Of a stretch of 52,478 nucleotides of DNA, positions 44,385-52,478 are shown piece by piece. Every line of letters begins with the position of its first letter. Position 1 is the stretch's first letter. This DNA is from Deltaproteobacteria bacterium. Its GTDB lineage: Bacteria; Desulfobacterota; JACPFL01. Under the pieces are notes generated by a model, which saw nothing but the letters and a program-made list of their open reading frames with translations, was not told the DNA's origin and did no database searches. Both the position numbers and the translations under genes were made by a program. The DNA is taken from NCBI GenBank assembly GCA_016183025.1, contig JACPFL010000094.1, positions 1 to 52,478 on the forward strand, written 5' to 3'.

Positions 44385-44924
44385 CTACTTTGCCCCGGCC
44401 TTGCCCACCTTCCGCCGGACCTGCTCCCCGCTGTACCGGACCCCCTTGGCCTTGTAGGGGTCCGGCGGGCGGAAGGCGCGGATCTTGGCTGCCGTCTGCC
44501 CCACCAGCTCCTTGTCGATCCCCCGGACGCGGACCGTGGTCTGGCGCTCCACTTCGACCTGGATCCCCTCAGGGATCGGAAACCGCACCGGGTGGGAGAA
44601 CCCCAGGCTCAGGTTCAGCACCCGCCCCTGGACGTCCGCGCGGTAGCCCACCCCCCCGATCTCCAGCACCTTCTCGAACCCCTGGGTGACCCCCTGGACC
44701 ATGTTGGCGAGCAGGGTCCGGGTCAGCCCGTGCAGGGCTCGGGCCCGGCGCTCGTCGTTCCGGCGCCGCACCCGGATCTGCCCCTCGGCGACCTCGACCT
44801 CCACCTCGGGCACCAACACGCGGCTCAGGCCCCCCTTCGGCCCCTCCACCTGCACGGTGGAGTCCTGCAGGGCCACCCTCACCCCGGCCGGCACCGCAAT
44901 GGGCAGCTTCCCGATCCTGGACAT
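44385..44924 (-). CDS. rplF: 50S ribosomal protein L6
   Basis: [54 protein letters not shown]. Confidence 0.97.
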   Translation of the reverse strand: MSRIGKLPIAVPAGVRVALQDSTVQVEGPKGGLSRVLVPEVEVEVAEGQIRVRRRNDERRARALHGLTRTLLANMVQGVTQGFEKVLEIGGVGYRADVQGRVLNLSLGFSHPVRFPIPEGIQVEVERQTTVRVRGIDKELVGQTAAKIRAFRPPDPYKAKGVRYSGEQVRRKVGKAGAK

Positions 44925-44959
44925 CTCAACATCCCCTCAGCGGCTGGCCCCCGGCGCCC

Positions 44960-45358
44960 CTACCAGACGGTGCACAGCAGCTCCCCTCCCACGTTGGCCT
45001 GCCGCGCGCCCTTGTCGGACATGACCCCCTTGGGGGTGGAGAGGATGGCGATGCCAAGCCCGTTCAGGACCGGCGGGATCCGGTCTCGGCCGACGTAGAC
45101 GCGCCGGCCCGGCTTGCTCACCCGCCGGATCCCCGAGATGACGGTCTGCCGGTCGGGGGCGTACTTGAGGAAGACGCGCAGCACCTCATGCCCACCCTCC
45201 TCCACCACCTGGAAGTGCTTGACGTACCCCTCGTCCCGGAGCACCTGGGCGATGGCCAGCTTCAGCTTCGACAACGGCACGTCCACCTTCTCGTGCCGGG
45301 CCGTGTTGGCATTCCGGATGCGGGTCAGCATGTCGGCGACGGGGTCCGTCATGGACAT
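44960..45358 (-). CDS. rpsH: 30S ribosomal protein S8
   Basis: [47 protein letters not shown]. Confidence 0.97.
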   Translation of the reverse strand: MSMTDPVADMLTRIRNANTARHEKVDVPLSKLKLAIAQVLRDEGYVKHFQVVEEGGHEVLRVFLKYAPDRQTVISGIRRVSKPGRRVYVGRDRIPPVLNGLGIAILSTPKGVMSDKGARQANVGGELLCTVW

Positions 45359-45368
45359 CTTATGCCCC

Positions 45369-45554
45369 CTACCAGCTCGCCTTGATGACGCCCGGCAGCT
45401 CCCCCCGGAGGGCCATGTTGCGCAGGCAGATCCGGCACATGTTGAACTTCCGGTAGTACCCGCGCGCCCGGCCGCAGATCGGGCACCGGTGGTGCGCCCG
45501 GGTGGAAAACTTCGCGGGGCGACTCGCCCGCACCTTCTGAGAGACCTTCGCCAC
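45369..45554 (-). CDS. rpsN: 30S ribosomal protein S14 type Z
   Basis: [61 protein letters not shown]. Confidence 0.96.
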   Translation of the reverse strand: MAKVSQKVRASRPAKFSTRAHHRCPICGRARGYYRKFNMCRICLRNMALRGELPGVIKASW

Positions 45555-45568
45555 GACCGCCTCCCTCG

Positions 45569-46222
45569 CTAGCCCTGCCGGAAGGGCATGCCCAGCCGCT
45601 GCAGCAGCGCCCGCGCCTCCTCGTCGTTCCGCGCGCTGGTGCAGATGGTGATATTCATGCCCTTGACCTTCTCCACCTTGTCGATGTCCACCTCGGGGAA
45701 GATGACCTGCTCCCGCACCCCCAGGGTGTAGTTGCCGCGGCCGTCGAACCCCCGGGGGGAGACCCCCTTGAAGTCCCGCACCCGGGGCAGGGTCACGTTC
45801 ACCAGGCGGTCGAAGAAGTCGTACATCCGGCCGCCCCGCAGGGTCACCATGGCCCCCACGGACATCCCCGTCCGGAGCTTGAAGGCCGCGATGGACTTCC
45901 GGGCGCGGGTCACCACGGGCTTCTGGCCGGCCAGCGCCGCCAGGTCGCGCGTGGCGGAGTCCAGGATCTTGATGTTCTGGCTCGCCTCGCCCAGCCCCAT
46001 GTTGACGACGATCTTGCCCAGGCGCGGGACCTGCATGACGTTGCGGTAGCCGAACTCCTTCCGGAGCGCCGGCACGACCTGAGCGCGGTACAGCTCCTTC
46101 AGCCTGGGGGCGTAGGGGCCCTGGGGCTCTTCCGGTTCGGGCTCCCGCCCCTTGGCCGCCGGGCCGGGCCGGCCCGCCGCCTCCTTCGCCTTCTTCGTCT
46201 TCGCCGGCTCCTTCGCCATCAC
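45569..46222 (-). CDS. rplE: 50S ribosomal protein L5 with charged N-terminal extension
   Basis: [51 protein letters not shown]. Confidence 0.96.
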   Translation of the reverse strand: MMAKEPAKTKKAKEAAGRPGPAAKGREPEPEEPQGPYAPRLKELYRAQVVPALRKEFGYRNVMQVPRLGKIVVNMGLGEASQNIKILDSATRDLAALAGQKPVVTRARKSIAAFKLRTGMSVGAMVTLRGGRMYDFFDRLVNVTLPRVRDFKGVSPRGFDGRGNYTLGVREQVIFPEVDIDKVEKVKGMNITICTSARNDEEARALLQRLGMPFRQG

Positions 46223-46231
46223 GCGCTCCCG

Positions 46232-46582
46232 CTAGGCCCGCCTGTCGAGGATCTCGCCGCACCGCTTGCAGACTCGCGCCTTGCGCCCGTCCTCCAGGAT
46301 CCGGTGGCCGGCCCTGACCGGCTTCCGGCAGCGCTCGCACAGGAGCAGCACGTTGGAGATGTGGATGGAGGCCTCGCGCTCGATGATCCCTCCCTGGGGC
46401 GCCTTCTTGCTCGGCTTGGTGTGGCGCTTGATCAGGTTCACGCGCTCCACCACCAGGCGGTCCCGCTTGGGGAGGATGCGGAGCACCTTCCCCGACCTGC
46501 CCCGCTCCTTTCCGGCGATGACCATCACCAGGTCGTCCTTGCGCACGTGGTAGCGCGGCCTCAAGTTCACGGCCGACCTCAC
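46232..46582 (-). CDS. rplX: 50S ribosomal protein L24
   Basis: [68 protein letters not shown]-terminal CERC...CKRC. Confidence 0.96.
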   Translation of the reverse strand: MRSAVNLRPRYHVRKDDLVMVIAGKERGRSGKVLRILPKRDRLVVERVNLIKRHTKPSKKAPQGGIIEREASIHISNVLLLCERCRKPVRAGHRILEDGRKARVCKRCGEILDRRA

Positions 46583-46947
46583 AGGACCTCGGGGGCCAGG
46601 GAGATGATCTTCATGAACTTCCTCCCCCTGAGCTCCCGGGCCACCGGGCCGAAGATCCGCGTGCCCACCGGCTCGTTCTGGGGATTGATGAGCACGGCCG
46701 AGTTCGTGTCGAACTTGATGTAGGTCCCGTCGGGCCGTCCCACCTCCTTCGTGGTGCGGACGACCACCGCCTTCATGACGTCCCCCTTCTTGACCTTGGA
46801 GAACGGGAGGGCCTCCTTGATCGAGACCACGATGATGTCCCCGACCGTGGCGTAACGCCGGTGGGACCCGCCCAGCACCCGGATGCAGAAGAGCTTCTTC
46901 GCCCCCGAGTTGTCCGCCACGTCCAGCATCGTCTGCTGCTGAATCAT
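46579..46947 (-). CDS. rplN: 50S ribosomal protein L14
   Basis: [48 protein letters not shown]. Confidence 0.97.
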   Translation of the reverse strand: MIQQQTMLDVADNSGAKKLFCIRVLGGSHRRYATVGDIIVVSIKEALPFSKVKKGDVMKAVVVRTTKEVGRPDGTYIKFDTNSAVLINPQNEPVGTRIFGPVARELRGRKFMKIISLAPEVL

Positions 46948-46976
46948 CGCCGCCTGATCCCCACACGCCCCGGGGC

Positions 46977-47234
46977 TCACCCCGCCCGCTGCAGGATCTC
47001 CCGGACCCGCCAGCGCTTCTCCTTGCTCAGCGGGCGCGTCTCCACGATGAGGACCCGGTCGCCCACCTGGCAGGCGTTCTGCTCGTCATGCGCCTTGTAC
47101 TTGACCCGCTTCCGCACGAACTTCTTGAAGCGCGGATGCTGCACCATCCGCTCCACCGTCACCACCACGGTCTTCTGCATCTTGTTGCTGACGACCGTCC
47201 CGATCCGGGTCTTCGGCTGTCCGCGCCCCGCCAC
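46977..47234 (-). CDS. rpsQ: 30S ribosomal protein S17
   Basis: [42 protein letters not shown]. Confidence 0.96.
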   Translation of the reverse strand: MAGRGQPKTRIGTVVSNKMQKTVVVTVERMVQHPRFKKFVRKRVKYKAHDEQNACQVGDRVLIVETRPLSKEKRWRVREILQRAG

Positions 47235-47238
47235 CGCC

Positions 47239-47436
47239 CTAGCCCCCCTGCGCCGCCCGCTCCCGCAGGAGGGTCTTCACCCGGGCGACGTCCCGCCGGA
47301 CCAGGCGCAGCCGGGCCGGGGACTCGAGCTGGTTGGTCCGGTGCTGGAAGCGCAGGTTGAACAGCTCCCGCTGCAGCTCCCGCTCCTTCTGGCGGAGCTC
47401 CTCGAGTCCGAGGTCCCTGAGCTCCTGCGGCGTCAT
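47239..47436 (-). CDS. rpmC: 50S ribosomal protein L29
   Basis: [57 protein letters not shown]. Confidence 0.96.
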   Translation of the reverse strand: MTPQELRDLGLEELRQKERELQRELFNLRFQHRTNQLESPARLRLVRRDVARVKTLLRERAAQGG

Positions 47437-47849
47437 GCGTGCTCCTCCCGGGCCACGAAGCGCGCCGCGATGGGGAGCTTGTGGGCGGCGAGCCGGCAGG
47501 CCTCCCGGGCCACATCTCCCGGGATCCCCTCCAACTCGAACAGGATCCGCCCCGGGCGGACCACGGCCACCCACTCCTCCGGGTTCCCCTTCCCCTTGCC
47601 CATCCGGGTCTCGGCGGGCTTCTTGGTGACGGGCTTGTCCGGGAAGACGGTCACCCAGACCTTGCCCCCGCGCTTGATGAATCGGGTGACGGCGATCCGG
47701 GCGGCCTCGATCTGGCGGGCCGTGAGCCAGCAGCACTCCAGGGCCTGCAGCCCGTAGTCGCCGAAGCCCAGGGTGTTGCCCCTGGCGGCCAGCCCGGTCA
47801 TCCGGCCGCGCTGCTGCTTGCGGAACTTGACCTTCTTGGGCATCAGCAT
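47433..47849 (-). CDS. rplP: 50S ribosomal protein L16
   Basis: [50 protein letters not shown]. Confidence 0.97.
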   Translation of the reverse strand: MLMPKKVKFRKQQRGRMTGLAARGNTLGFGDYGLQALECCWLTARQIEAARIAVTRFIKRGGKVWVTVFPDKPVTKKPAETRMGKGKGNPEEWVAVVRPGRILFELEGIPGDVAREACRLAAHKLPIAARFVAREEHA

Positions 47850-47852
47850 GGG

Positions 47853-48515
47853 CTAGACCTCGGCCCGGCGGGCCGGCTTGACCTCCCCGTGGAAGAGCCA
47901 GGCCTTCACCCCGATCACGCCGTAGGTGGTCCGGGCCAGGGCCGTCCCGTAGTCGATGTCGGCCCGGAGCGTGTGCAGGGGGACCCGCCCCTCCCGGTAC
48001 CACTCGCTCCGCGACATCTCCGACCCGCCCAGCCGTCCCGCGCAGGCGACCTTGATCCCCGTGGCCCCCAGCTTCATGGCCGTGGTCACCGCGCGCTTCA
48101 TGGCCCGCCGGAAGGCGATGCGGCGCTCCAGCTGCAGGGCGATGTTCTCGGCCACGAGCTGGGCATCGGTCTCGGGCCTCCGGACCTCGATGATGTTCAG
48201 GTAGATCTCCTTCTTGATCTTCCCCTCCTGGGTCATCCGTTCGAGCTCTTTCTTCAGGGCCTCGACCTCGGTCCCCTTCTTCCCGATGACGATCCCCGGC
48301 CGGGCGGTGTGGATGTTGATCCGGACCTTGGTGGCCGCCCGCTCGATCTCGATCTTCGAGACCCCGGCGTGGTAGAGCTTCTCCTTGAGGTGCGTGCGCA
48401 CCCGGTGGTCCTCATGGACCAGCTTGGCGTACTCCTGCCGTTCCGCGAACCAGCGGGAGTCCCAGGTCTTGAGGATCCCGAGCCGGAACCCCACGGGATG
48501 GACCTTCTGCCCCAC
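47853..48515 (-). CDS. rpsC: 30S ribosomal protein S3
   Basis: [44 protein letters not shown]. Confidence 0.97.
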   Translation of the reverse strand: MGQKVHPVGFRLGILKTWDSRWFAERQEYAKLVHEDHRVRTHLKEKLYHAGVSKIEIERAATKVRINIHTARPGIVIGKKGTEVEALKKELERMTQEGKIKKEIYLNIIEVRRPETDAQLVAENIALQLERRIAFRRAMKRAVTTAMKLGATGIKVACAGRLGGSEMSRSEWYREGRVPLHTLRADIDYGTALARTTYGVIGVKAWLFHGEVKPARRAEV

Positions 48516-48524
48516 GATCGCCTC

Positions 48525-48857
48525 CTACTCCTCGTCCAGCACCACGGTGATGTGGCTCGACCGCTTCAGGACGCGGTGGGCCCGGCCGAAGGCCACCGGC
48601 TGGATCCGCTTGAGCGAGGGCCCCGGCCCCACCTCCACCCGCTTCACGTAGAGCGTGTCCACGTCGATCTTCTGGCTCTGCTGGGCGTTCGCCACGGCCG
48701 ACTTCAGGACCTTGGCGACCACCCGGGCCGCAGCCTTGGGGGTGAAGGCCAGGACGTTCAGCGCCTCGCCGATCTTCTTGCCCCGGATGAGCTCCGCCAC
48801 CAGCCCCACCTTGCGGGGGGGGACCCGCATGAACCGTGCGACCGCCCGCGCCTCCAT
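48525..48857 (-). CDS. rplV: 50S ribosomal protein L22
   Basis: MEARAVARFMRVPPRKVGLVAELIRGKKIGEALNVLAFTPKAAARVVAKVLKSAVANA. Confidence 0.96.
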   Translation of the reverse strand: MEARAVARFMRVPPRKVGLVAELIRGKKIGEALNVLAFTPKAAARVVAKVLKSAVANAQQSQKIDVDTLYVKRVEVGPGPSLKRIQPVAFGRAHRVLKRSSHITVVLDEE

Positions 48858-48901
48858 CCTCGCCTCGCCTCACGCCCCGGAGGGCCCGCCAGATCGCCCC
48901 G

Positions 48902-49195
48902 CTACCGGCCCGGCCGCTTGACCACCTTGGTCTTCCGGTCCCCCGAGTGACCGTGGAAGGTCCGGGTTGGGGCAAACTCCCCCAGCTTGTGCCCGACCAT
49001 GTGCTCGGTGACATAGACCGGAATGAACTTCCTGCCGTTGTGCACCGCCAGGGTATGCCCCACGAACTCCGGCAAGATGGTCGAGCGCCGGGACCAGGTC
49101 TTCACGACCCGCTTCTGGTTGGTCCGGTTCAGCTCCTCCACCTTCTCCAGCAGATGCCCATCGACGAAGGGCCCCTTCCGCAGTGACCGCCCCAT
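48902..49195 (-). CDS. rpsS: 30S ribosomal protein S19
   Basis: [71 protein letters not shown]. Confidence 0.97.
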   Translation of the reverse strand: MGRSLRKGPFVDGHLLEKVEELNRTNQKRVVKTWSRRSTILPEFVGHTLAVHNGRKFIPVYVTEHMVGHKLGEFAPTRTFHGHSGDRKTKVVKRPGR

Positions 49196-49207
49196 CCCAG
49201 GCCCCCC

Positions 49208-50032
49208 CTACCGGCGCCGCTTCACGATGTACCGGTCCGTGGTCCGGCGGCGTCGGGTCTTGTACCCCTTGGTCGGCCACCCCCACGGGCTGACCGGGTG
49301 CGGGTTGCCCTGGGGCGCCTTCCCCTCGCCACCCCCGTGCGGATGGTCCACCGGGTTCATGGCCACCCCCCGCACGTGGGGGCGCCGCCCCAGCCACCGG
49401 GAGCGCCCGGCCTTCCCGATGGAGAGGTTCCCGTGCTCCAGGTTCCCCAGCTGGCCGATGGTCGCCATGCAGTTCAGGTGCACCAGCCGGACCTCGTTCG
49501 AGGGGAGCTTCAGGGTGGCGTACTCTCCCTCCTTGGCGAGGAGCTGGGCGTAGGTCCCGGCGCTCCGGGCGAGCTGCCCCCCTTTGCCGGGCTTCAGCTC
49601 GATGTTGTGCACCGAGGTCCCCAGCGGGACCTCGCGCAGCGGCAGGGCGTTGCCCGGCCGGATCTCCGCCTGGGCCGAGGCCAGCACGCTGTCGCCGACC
49701 CGCAGGTCCTGCGGCGCCAGGATGTAGCGCTTCTCGCCGTCCGCGTAGTGGAGGAGGGCGATCCGGGCGGAGCGGTTCGGGTCGTACTCGATGGCCGCCA
49801 CCCTCGCCGGGATCTCCCGCTTGTCGCGCCGGAAGTCGATCACCCGGTAGTGCCGCTTGTGGCCCCCGCCCCGGAAGCGGACCGTCATCCGACCCTGGTT
49901 GTTGCGTGCCCCGCTGGAGCGCTTGGGCCGGAGCAGCCGCCGCTCCGGGACGGTCTTGGTGATCTCCTCGAAGGTCGACCCGGTCTGGAACCGGCGCCCC
50001 GGCGAGGTCGGTTTGTGCACCTTGACGGCCAT
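49208..50032 (-). CDS. rplB: 50S ribosomal protein L2
   Basis: [62 protein letters not shown]. Confidence 0.97.
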   Translation of the reverse strand: MAVKVHKPTSPGRRFQTGSTFEEITKTVPERRLLRPKRSSGARNNQGRMTVRFRGGGHKRHYRVIDFRRDKREIPARVAAIEYDPNRSARIALLHYADGEKRYILAPQDLRVGDSVLASAQAEIRPGNALPLREVPLGTSVHNIELKPGKGGQLARSAGTYAQLLAKEGEYATLKLPSNEVRLVHLNCMATIGQLGNLEHGNLSIGKAGRSRWLGRRPHVRGVAMNPVDHPHGGGEGKAPQGNPHPVSPWGWPTKGYKTRRRRTTDRYIVKRRR

Positions 50033-50033
50033 C

Positions 50034-50324
50034 CTAGGCCCCCTCGAAGAACTCGATCTTCTGGCCCTGGCGGAGCGTCACGACGGCCTTCTTCCAGTCC
50101 GGCCGCCGGCCGGCGAACCGTCCCAGGCGCTTGCGCTTCCCCTCGATGTTCAGCGTCCGGACCTTCGCCACCTTCACCCGGAACAGCTGCTCCACCGCCT
50201 GCTTGATCTCGATCTTGTTGGCGTCCGGGGCCACCTGGAAGACGTACTGGTTGGCGGCTTCCCGCAGGGCCGTGCTCTTCTCGGTGATGAGCGGCCGCAT
50301 GAGCACCTGATGGATGTCCCTCAC
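50034..50324 (-). CDS. rplW: 50S ribosomal protein L23
   Basis: [51 protein letters not shown]. Confidence 0.96.
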   Translation of the reverse strand: MRDIHQVLMRPLITEKSTALREAANQYVFQVAPDANKIEIKQAVEQLFRVKVAKVRTLNIEGKRKRLGRFAGRRPDWKKAVVTLRQGQKIEFFEGA

Positions 50325-50950
50325 GGCTCGAGCGCTCCTTGGATCTGCTCCAGGGACGGCTCGGTCAGCACGAGGTGCTCGTGGCGGAGCACGTCATAGA
50401 CGTTCAGCCCCTCGGCCCGGAGCACCTTCACGCGGGGGACGTTCCGGGCCGCCCGCTCCAGGGCCGTGTCCGGAGCCGCGGTCACGACCAGCCCGTTCGA
50501 CACGCCCAGCCCCCGCATCACCGCCACGAACCCCTTGGTCTTGCCGTCGGGGACCCGCAGGTCGCGGACGACCAGGAGCCGCCCCTCCTGGAGCTTCTGG
50601 GTCAGCGCGACGCGCAGGGCCGCCCGCCGCACCTTCTTGGGGACCGAGAAGCCATGATCCCGCGGGTGCGGGCCGAAGATGATCCCGCCGCCCCGCCACA
50701 GGGGAGACCGGATGCTCCCGGCGCGCGCCCGCCCCGTCCCCTTCTGGCGCCAGGGTTTGCGCCCACCCCCCGAGACCTCCGCGCGGGTCTTCGTGTCGTG
50801 GGTCCCGGCCCGCCGGCTGGCGAGCTGCATCCGCACCACCTCGTGCAGCAGGTGCCGCTTCACCTCGGCCTCGAAGATCCCGGCCGACACCTCCACCTGG
50901 CCCACCTTGGCCCGGGTGATGTCCAGCACGTCCAGCACCGGCACGGTCAT
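50321..50950 (-). CDS. rplD: 50S ribosomal protein L4
   Basis: [48 protein letters not shown]. Confidence 0.96.
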   Translation of the reverse strand: MTVPVLDVLDITRAKVGQVEVSAGIFEAEVKRHLLHEVVRMQLASRRAGTHDTKTRAEVSGGGRKPWRQKGTGRARAGSIRSPLWRGGGIIFGPHPRDHGFSVPKKVRRAALRVALTQKLQEGRLLVVRDLRVPDGKTKGFVAVMRGLGVSNGLVVTAAPDTALERAARNVPRVKVLRAEGLNVYDVLRHEHLVLTEPSLEQIQGALEP

Positions 50951-50957
50951 CCTCCCG

Positions 50958-51611
50958 CTAGGCCCGCGCCGCGCGCGCCCCCTGGGGCTTCTTCACGGCC
51001 GGGCGGATCAGCACGTAGCCCCCGCGGGGGCCCGGCACCGATCCCCGGATCAGCAACAGGTGCCGCTCGGGCTGCACGCCCACCACCAGCAGGCTGAGGG
51101 CCGTCACCCGGTCATGGCCCATGTGACCGGGCATGTGGTGGCCCGGCCAGACGCGGGAGGGGTCACTGGAGGCGCCGATGGAGCCGGGGGCCCGGTGGAA
51201 CATGGACCCGTGGCTCATGGGCCCGCCCCAGTAGTTCCAGCGCCGCACCCCGCCCTGGAACCCCTTCCCCTTGCTCGTCCCGGTGACGTCCACATACTCG
51301 CCGGGGTGGAACAGCTCGGCCGAGATCCGTTGCCCGACCTGGAAGACGCCGGGGTCCGCCACCGGGAACTCGCGGAGCAGGGCGAAGGCCTTCTCCCCGG
51401 CCTTCTTCAGGTGGCCCTGGAGGGGCTTGGGGGCCCGCCTGAGCGGGCGCTCGTCGAACCCGAGCTGGACCGCGCCGTACCCGTCCCGCGGCGAGGTCCG
51501 CGTCTGCACCACCGTGCAGGGGCCCGCCTGCAGGACCGTCACCCCGACCAGGCTCCCCACCGCGTCGAACACCTGCGTCATCCCGAGCTTCTTGCCGATC
51601 AACCCGATCAT
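50958..51611 (-). CDS. rplC: 50S ribosomal protein L3
   Basis: [65 protein letters not shown]. Confidence 0.97.
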   Translation of the reverse strand: MIGLIGKKLGMTQVFDAVGSLVGVTVLQAGPCTVVQTRTSPRDGYGAVQLGFDERPLRRAPKPLQGHLKKAGEKAFALLREFPVADPGVFQVGQRISAELFHPGEYVDVTGTSKGKGFQGGVRRWNYWGGPMSHGSMFHRAPGSIGASSDPSRVWPGHHMPGHMGHDRVTALSLLVVGVQPERHLLLIRGSVPGPRGGYVLIRPAVKKPQGARAARA

Positions 51612-51645
51612 CGTCGTCCCGCCGCAGGGCGCGCCCCCCGGGGCT

Positions 51646-51963
51646 CTACTGCAGCTTGATCTCCACGTCCACCCCGGCGGCCAGGTCGAGCTTCATCAGG
51701 GCGTCCACCGTCTGCTGGGTGGGTTCCAGGATGTCCACCAGGCGCCTGTGCGTCCGGATCTCGAACTGCTCGCGGGACTTCTTGTCGATGTGGGGGGAGC
51801 GCAGCACGGTGTAGCGGTTGATGGACGTGGGCAGGGGGATGGGCCCTGCGACGCGCGCCCCGGTGCGCCGGGCCGTGTCCACGATCTCGTTGACGGACTG
51901 GTCCAGGAGCCTGTGGTCGTAGGCCTTCAGCCGAATCCGGATCTTCTGGCTCGCGTTCGCCAT
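51646..51963 (-). CDS. rpsJ: 30S ribosomal protein S10
   Basis: [69 protein letters not shown]. Confidence 0.97.
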   Translation of the reverse strand: MANASQKIRIRLKAYDHRLLDQSVNEIVDTARRTGARVAGPIPLPTSINRYTVLRSPHIDKKSREQFEIRTHRRLVDILEPTQQTVDALMKLDLAAGVDVEIKLQ

Positions 51964-51981
51964 GGCTCACGTCCCCGGGGG

Positions 51982-52478
51982 CTACTCGATGACCTCGCTG
52001 ACCACCCCGGCCCCCACCGTCCGGCCCCCCTCCCGGATCGCAAACCGCAGCTCCTTCTCCATCGCGATCGGCGTGATCAGCTCCACCGCCAGCCCCACGT
52101 TGTCCCCCGGCATCACCATCTCCACCCCCTCCCGCAGCGTCACCACCCCTGTCACGTCCGTCGTCCGAAAGTAAAACTGCGGCCGGTACCCGTTGAAAAA
52201 CGGCGTGTGCCGCCCCCCCTCCTCCTTCGTCAAAATGTACACCTCCGCCTGAAACTTCCGGTGCGGCGTGATCGACCCCGGCTTCGCCAACACCATCCCC
52301 CGCTCCACCTCCTCCTTCTTCACCCCCCGCAGCAGCACCCCGATGTTGTCCCCCGCCTGCCCCTGGTCCAGCAGCTTCCTGAACATCTCCACCCCCGTCG
52401 CCACCGTCTTGCGCGTCGGCCCCAGCCCCACCACCTCCACCTCGTCCGCCACCTTCACCACCCCCCGCTCCACCCGCC
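51982..52478 (-). CDS. tuf: Elongation factor Tu, C-terminal part (runs off window end)
   Basis: [76 protein letters not shown]. Confidence 0.97.
   Translation of the reverse strand, partial: RVERGVVKVADEVEVVGLGPTRKTVATGVEMFRKLLDQGQAGDNIGVLLRGVKKEEVERGMVLAKPGSITPHRKFQAEVYILTKEEGGRHTPFFNGYRPQFYFRTTDVTGVVTLREGVEMVMPGDNVGLAVELITPIAMEKELRFAIREGGRTVGAGVVSEVIE

Overview
GC-rich, Gram-negative-type bacterial chromosomal window (lptD present; lineage not determinable from the sequence alone, general feel Methylomirabilota/Rokubacteria-like, low confidence). Almost everything from about 4.6 kb to the right end is on the minus strand. In transcriptional order from the right: partial tuf; a complete S10-spc-alpha ribosomal supercluster (rpsJ to rplQ, with secY, adk, map, infA, rpoA); trpD-C-F-B-A directly behind rplQ; a tiny Cys-containing ORF and an MBL-fold phosphodiesterase; folC-lptD; a 13-codon micro-ORF; an archaeal-type FBP aldolase/phosphatase; an NAD-dependent epimerase; a ROK kinase; lepA-lepB; a pyrB(Zn domain)-carA-carB-greA-recG cluster behind a recognisable promoter plus attenuator; a damaged lipA; a frameshifted alaC-like aminotransferase; hom-thrC; a TPR protein/ABC permease pair; and an O-antigen-ligase/TPR protein. 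The left end holds a plus-strand envelope-type locus: a small membrane protein, a FecR-domain protein with a long Ala/Lys/Asp(Glu) LEA-like tail, and a TPR + outer-membrane beta-barrel protein. No CRISPR array, rRNA, transposase or convincing tRNA was seen. Best second-look items: (1) a three-hairpin PyrR-like attenuator upstream of pyrB; (2) PyrB fused to a PyrI-like zinc domain without the allosteric domain; (3) the FecR/AK-repeat + TPR-barrel locus; (4) several small deletions in conserved genes (lipA, alaC, epimerase, possibly trpF), which may be real decay or assembly artefacts; (5) very small, well-spaced ORFs (13 and 44 aa) inside operons. I found no clear evidence of an entirely new defence or mobile system.
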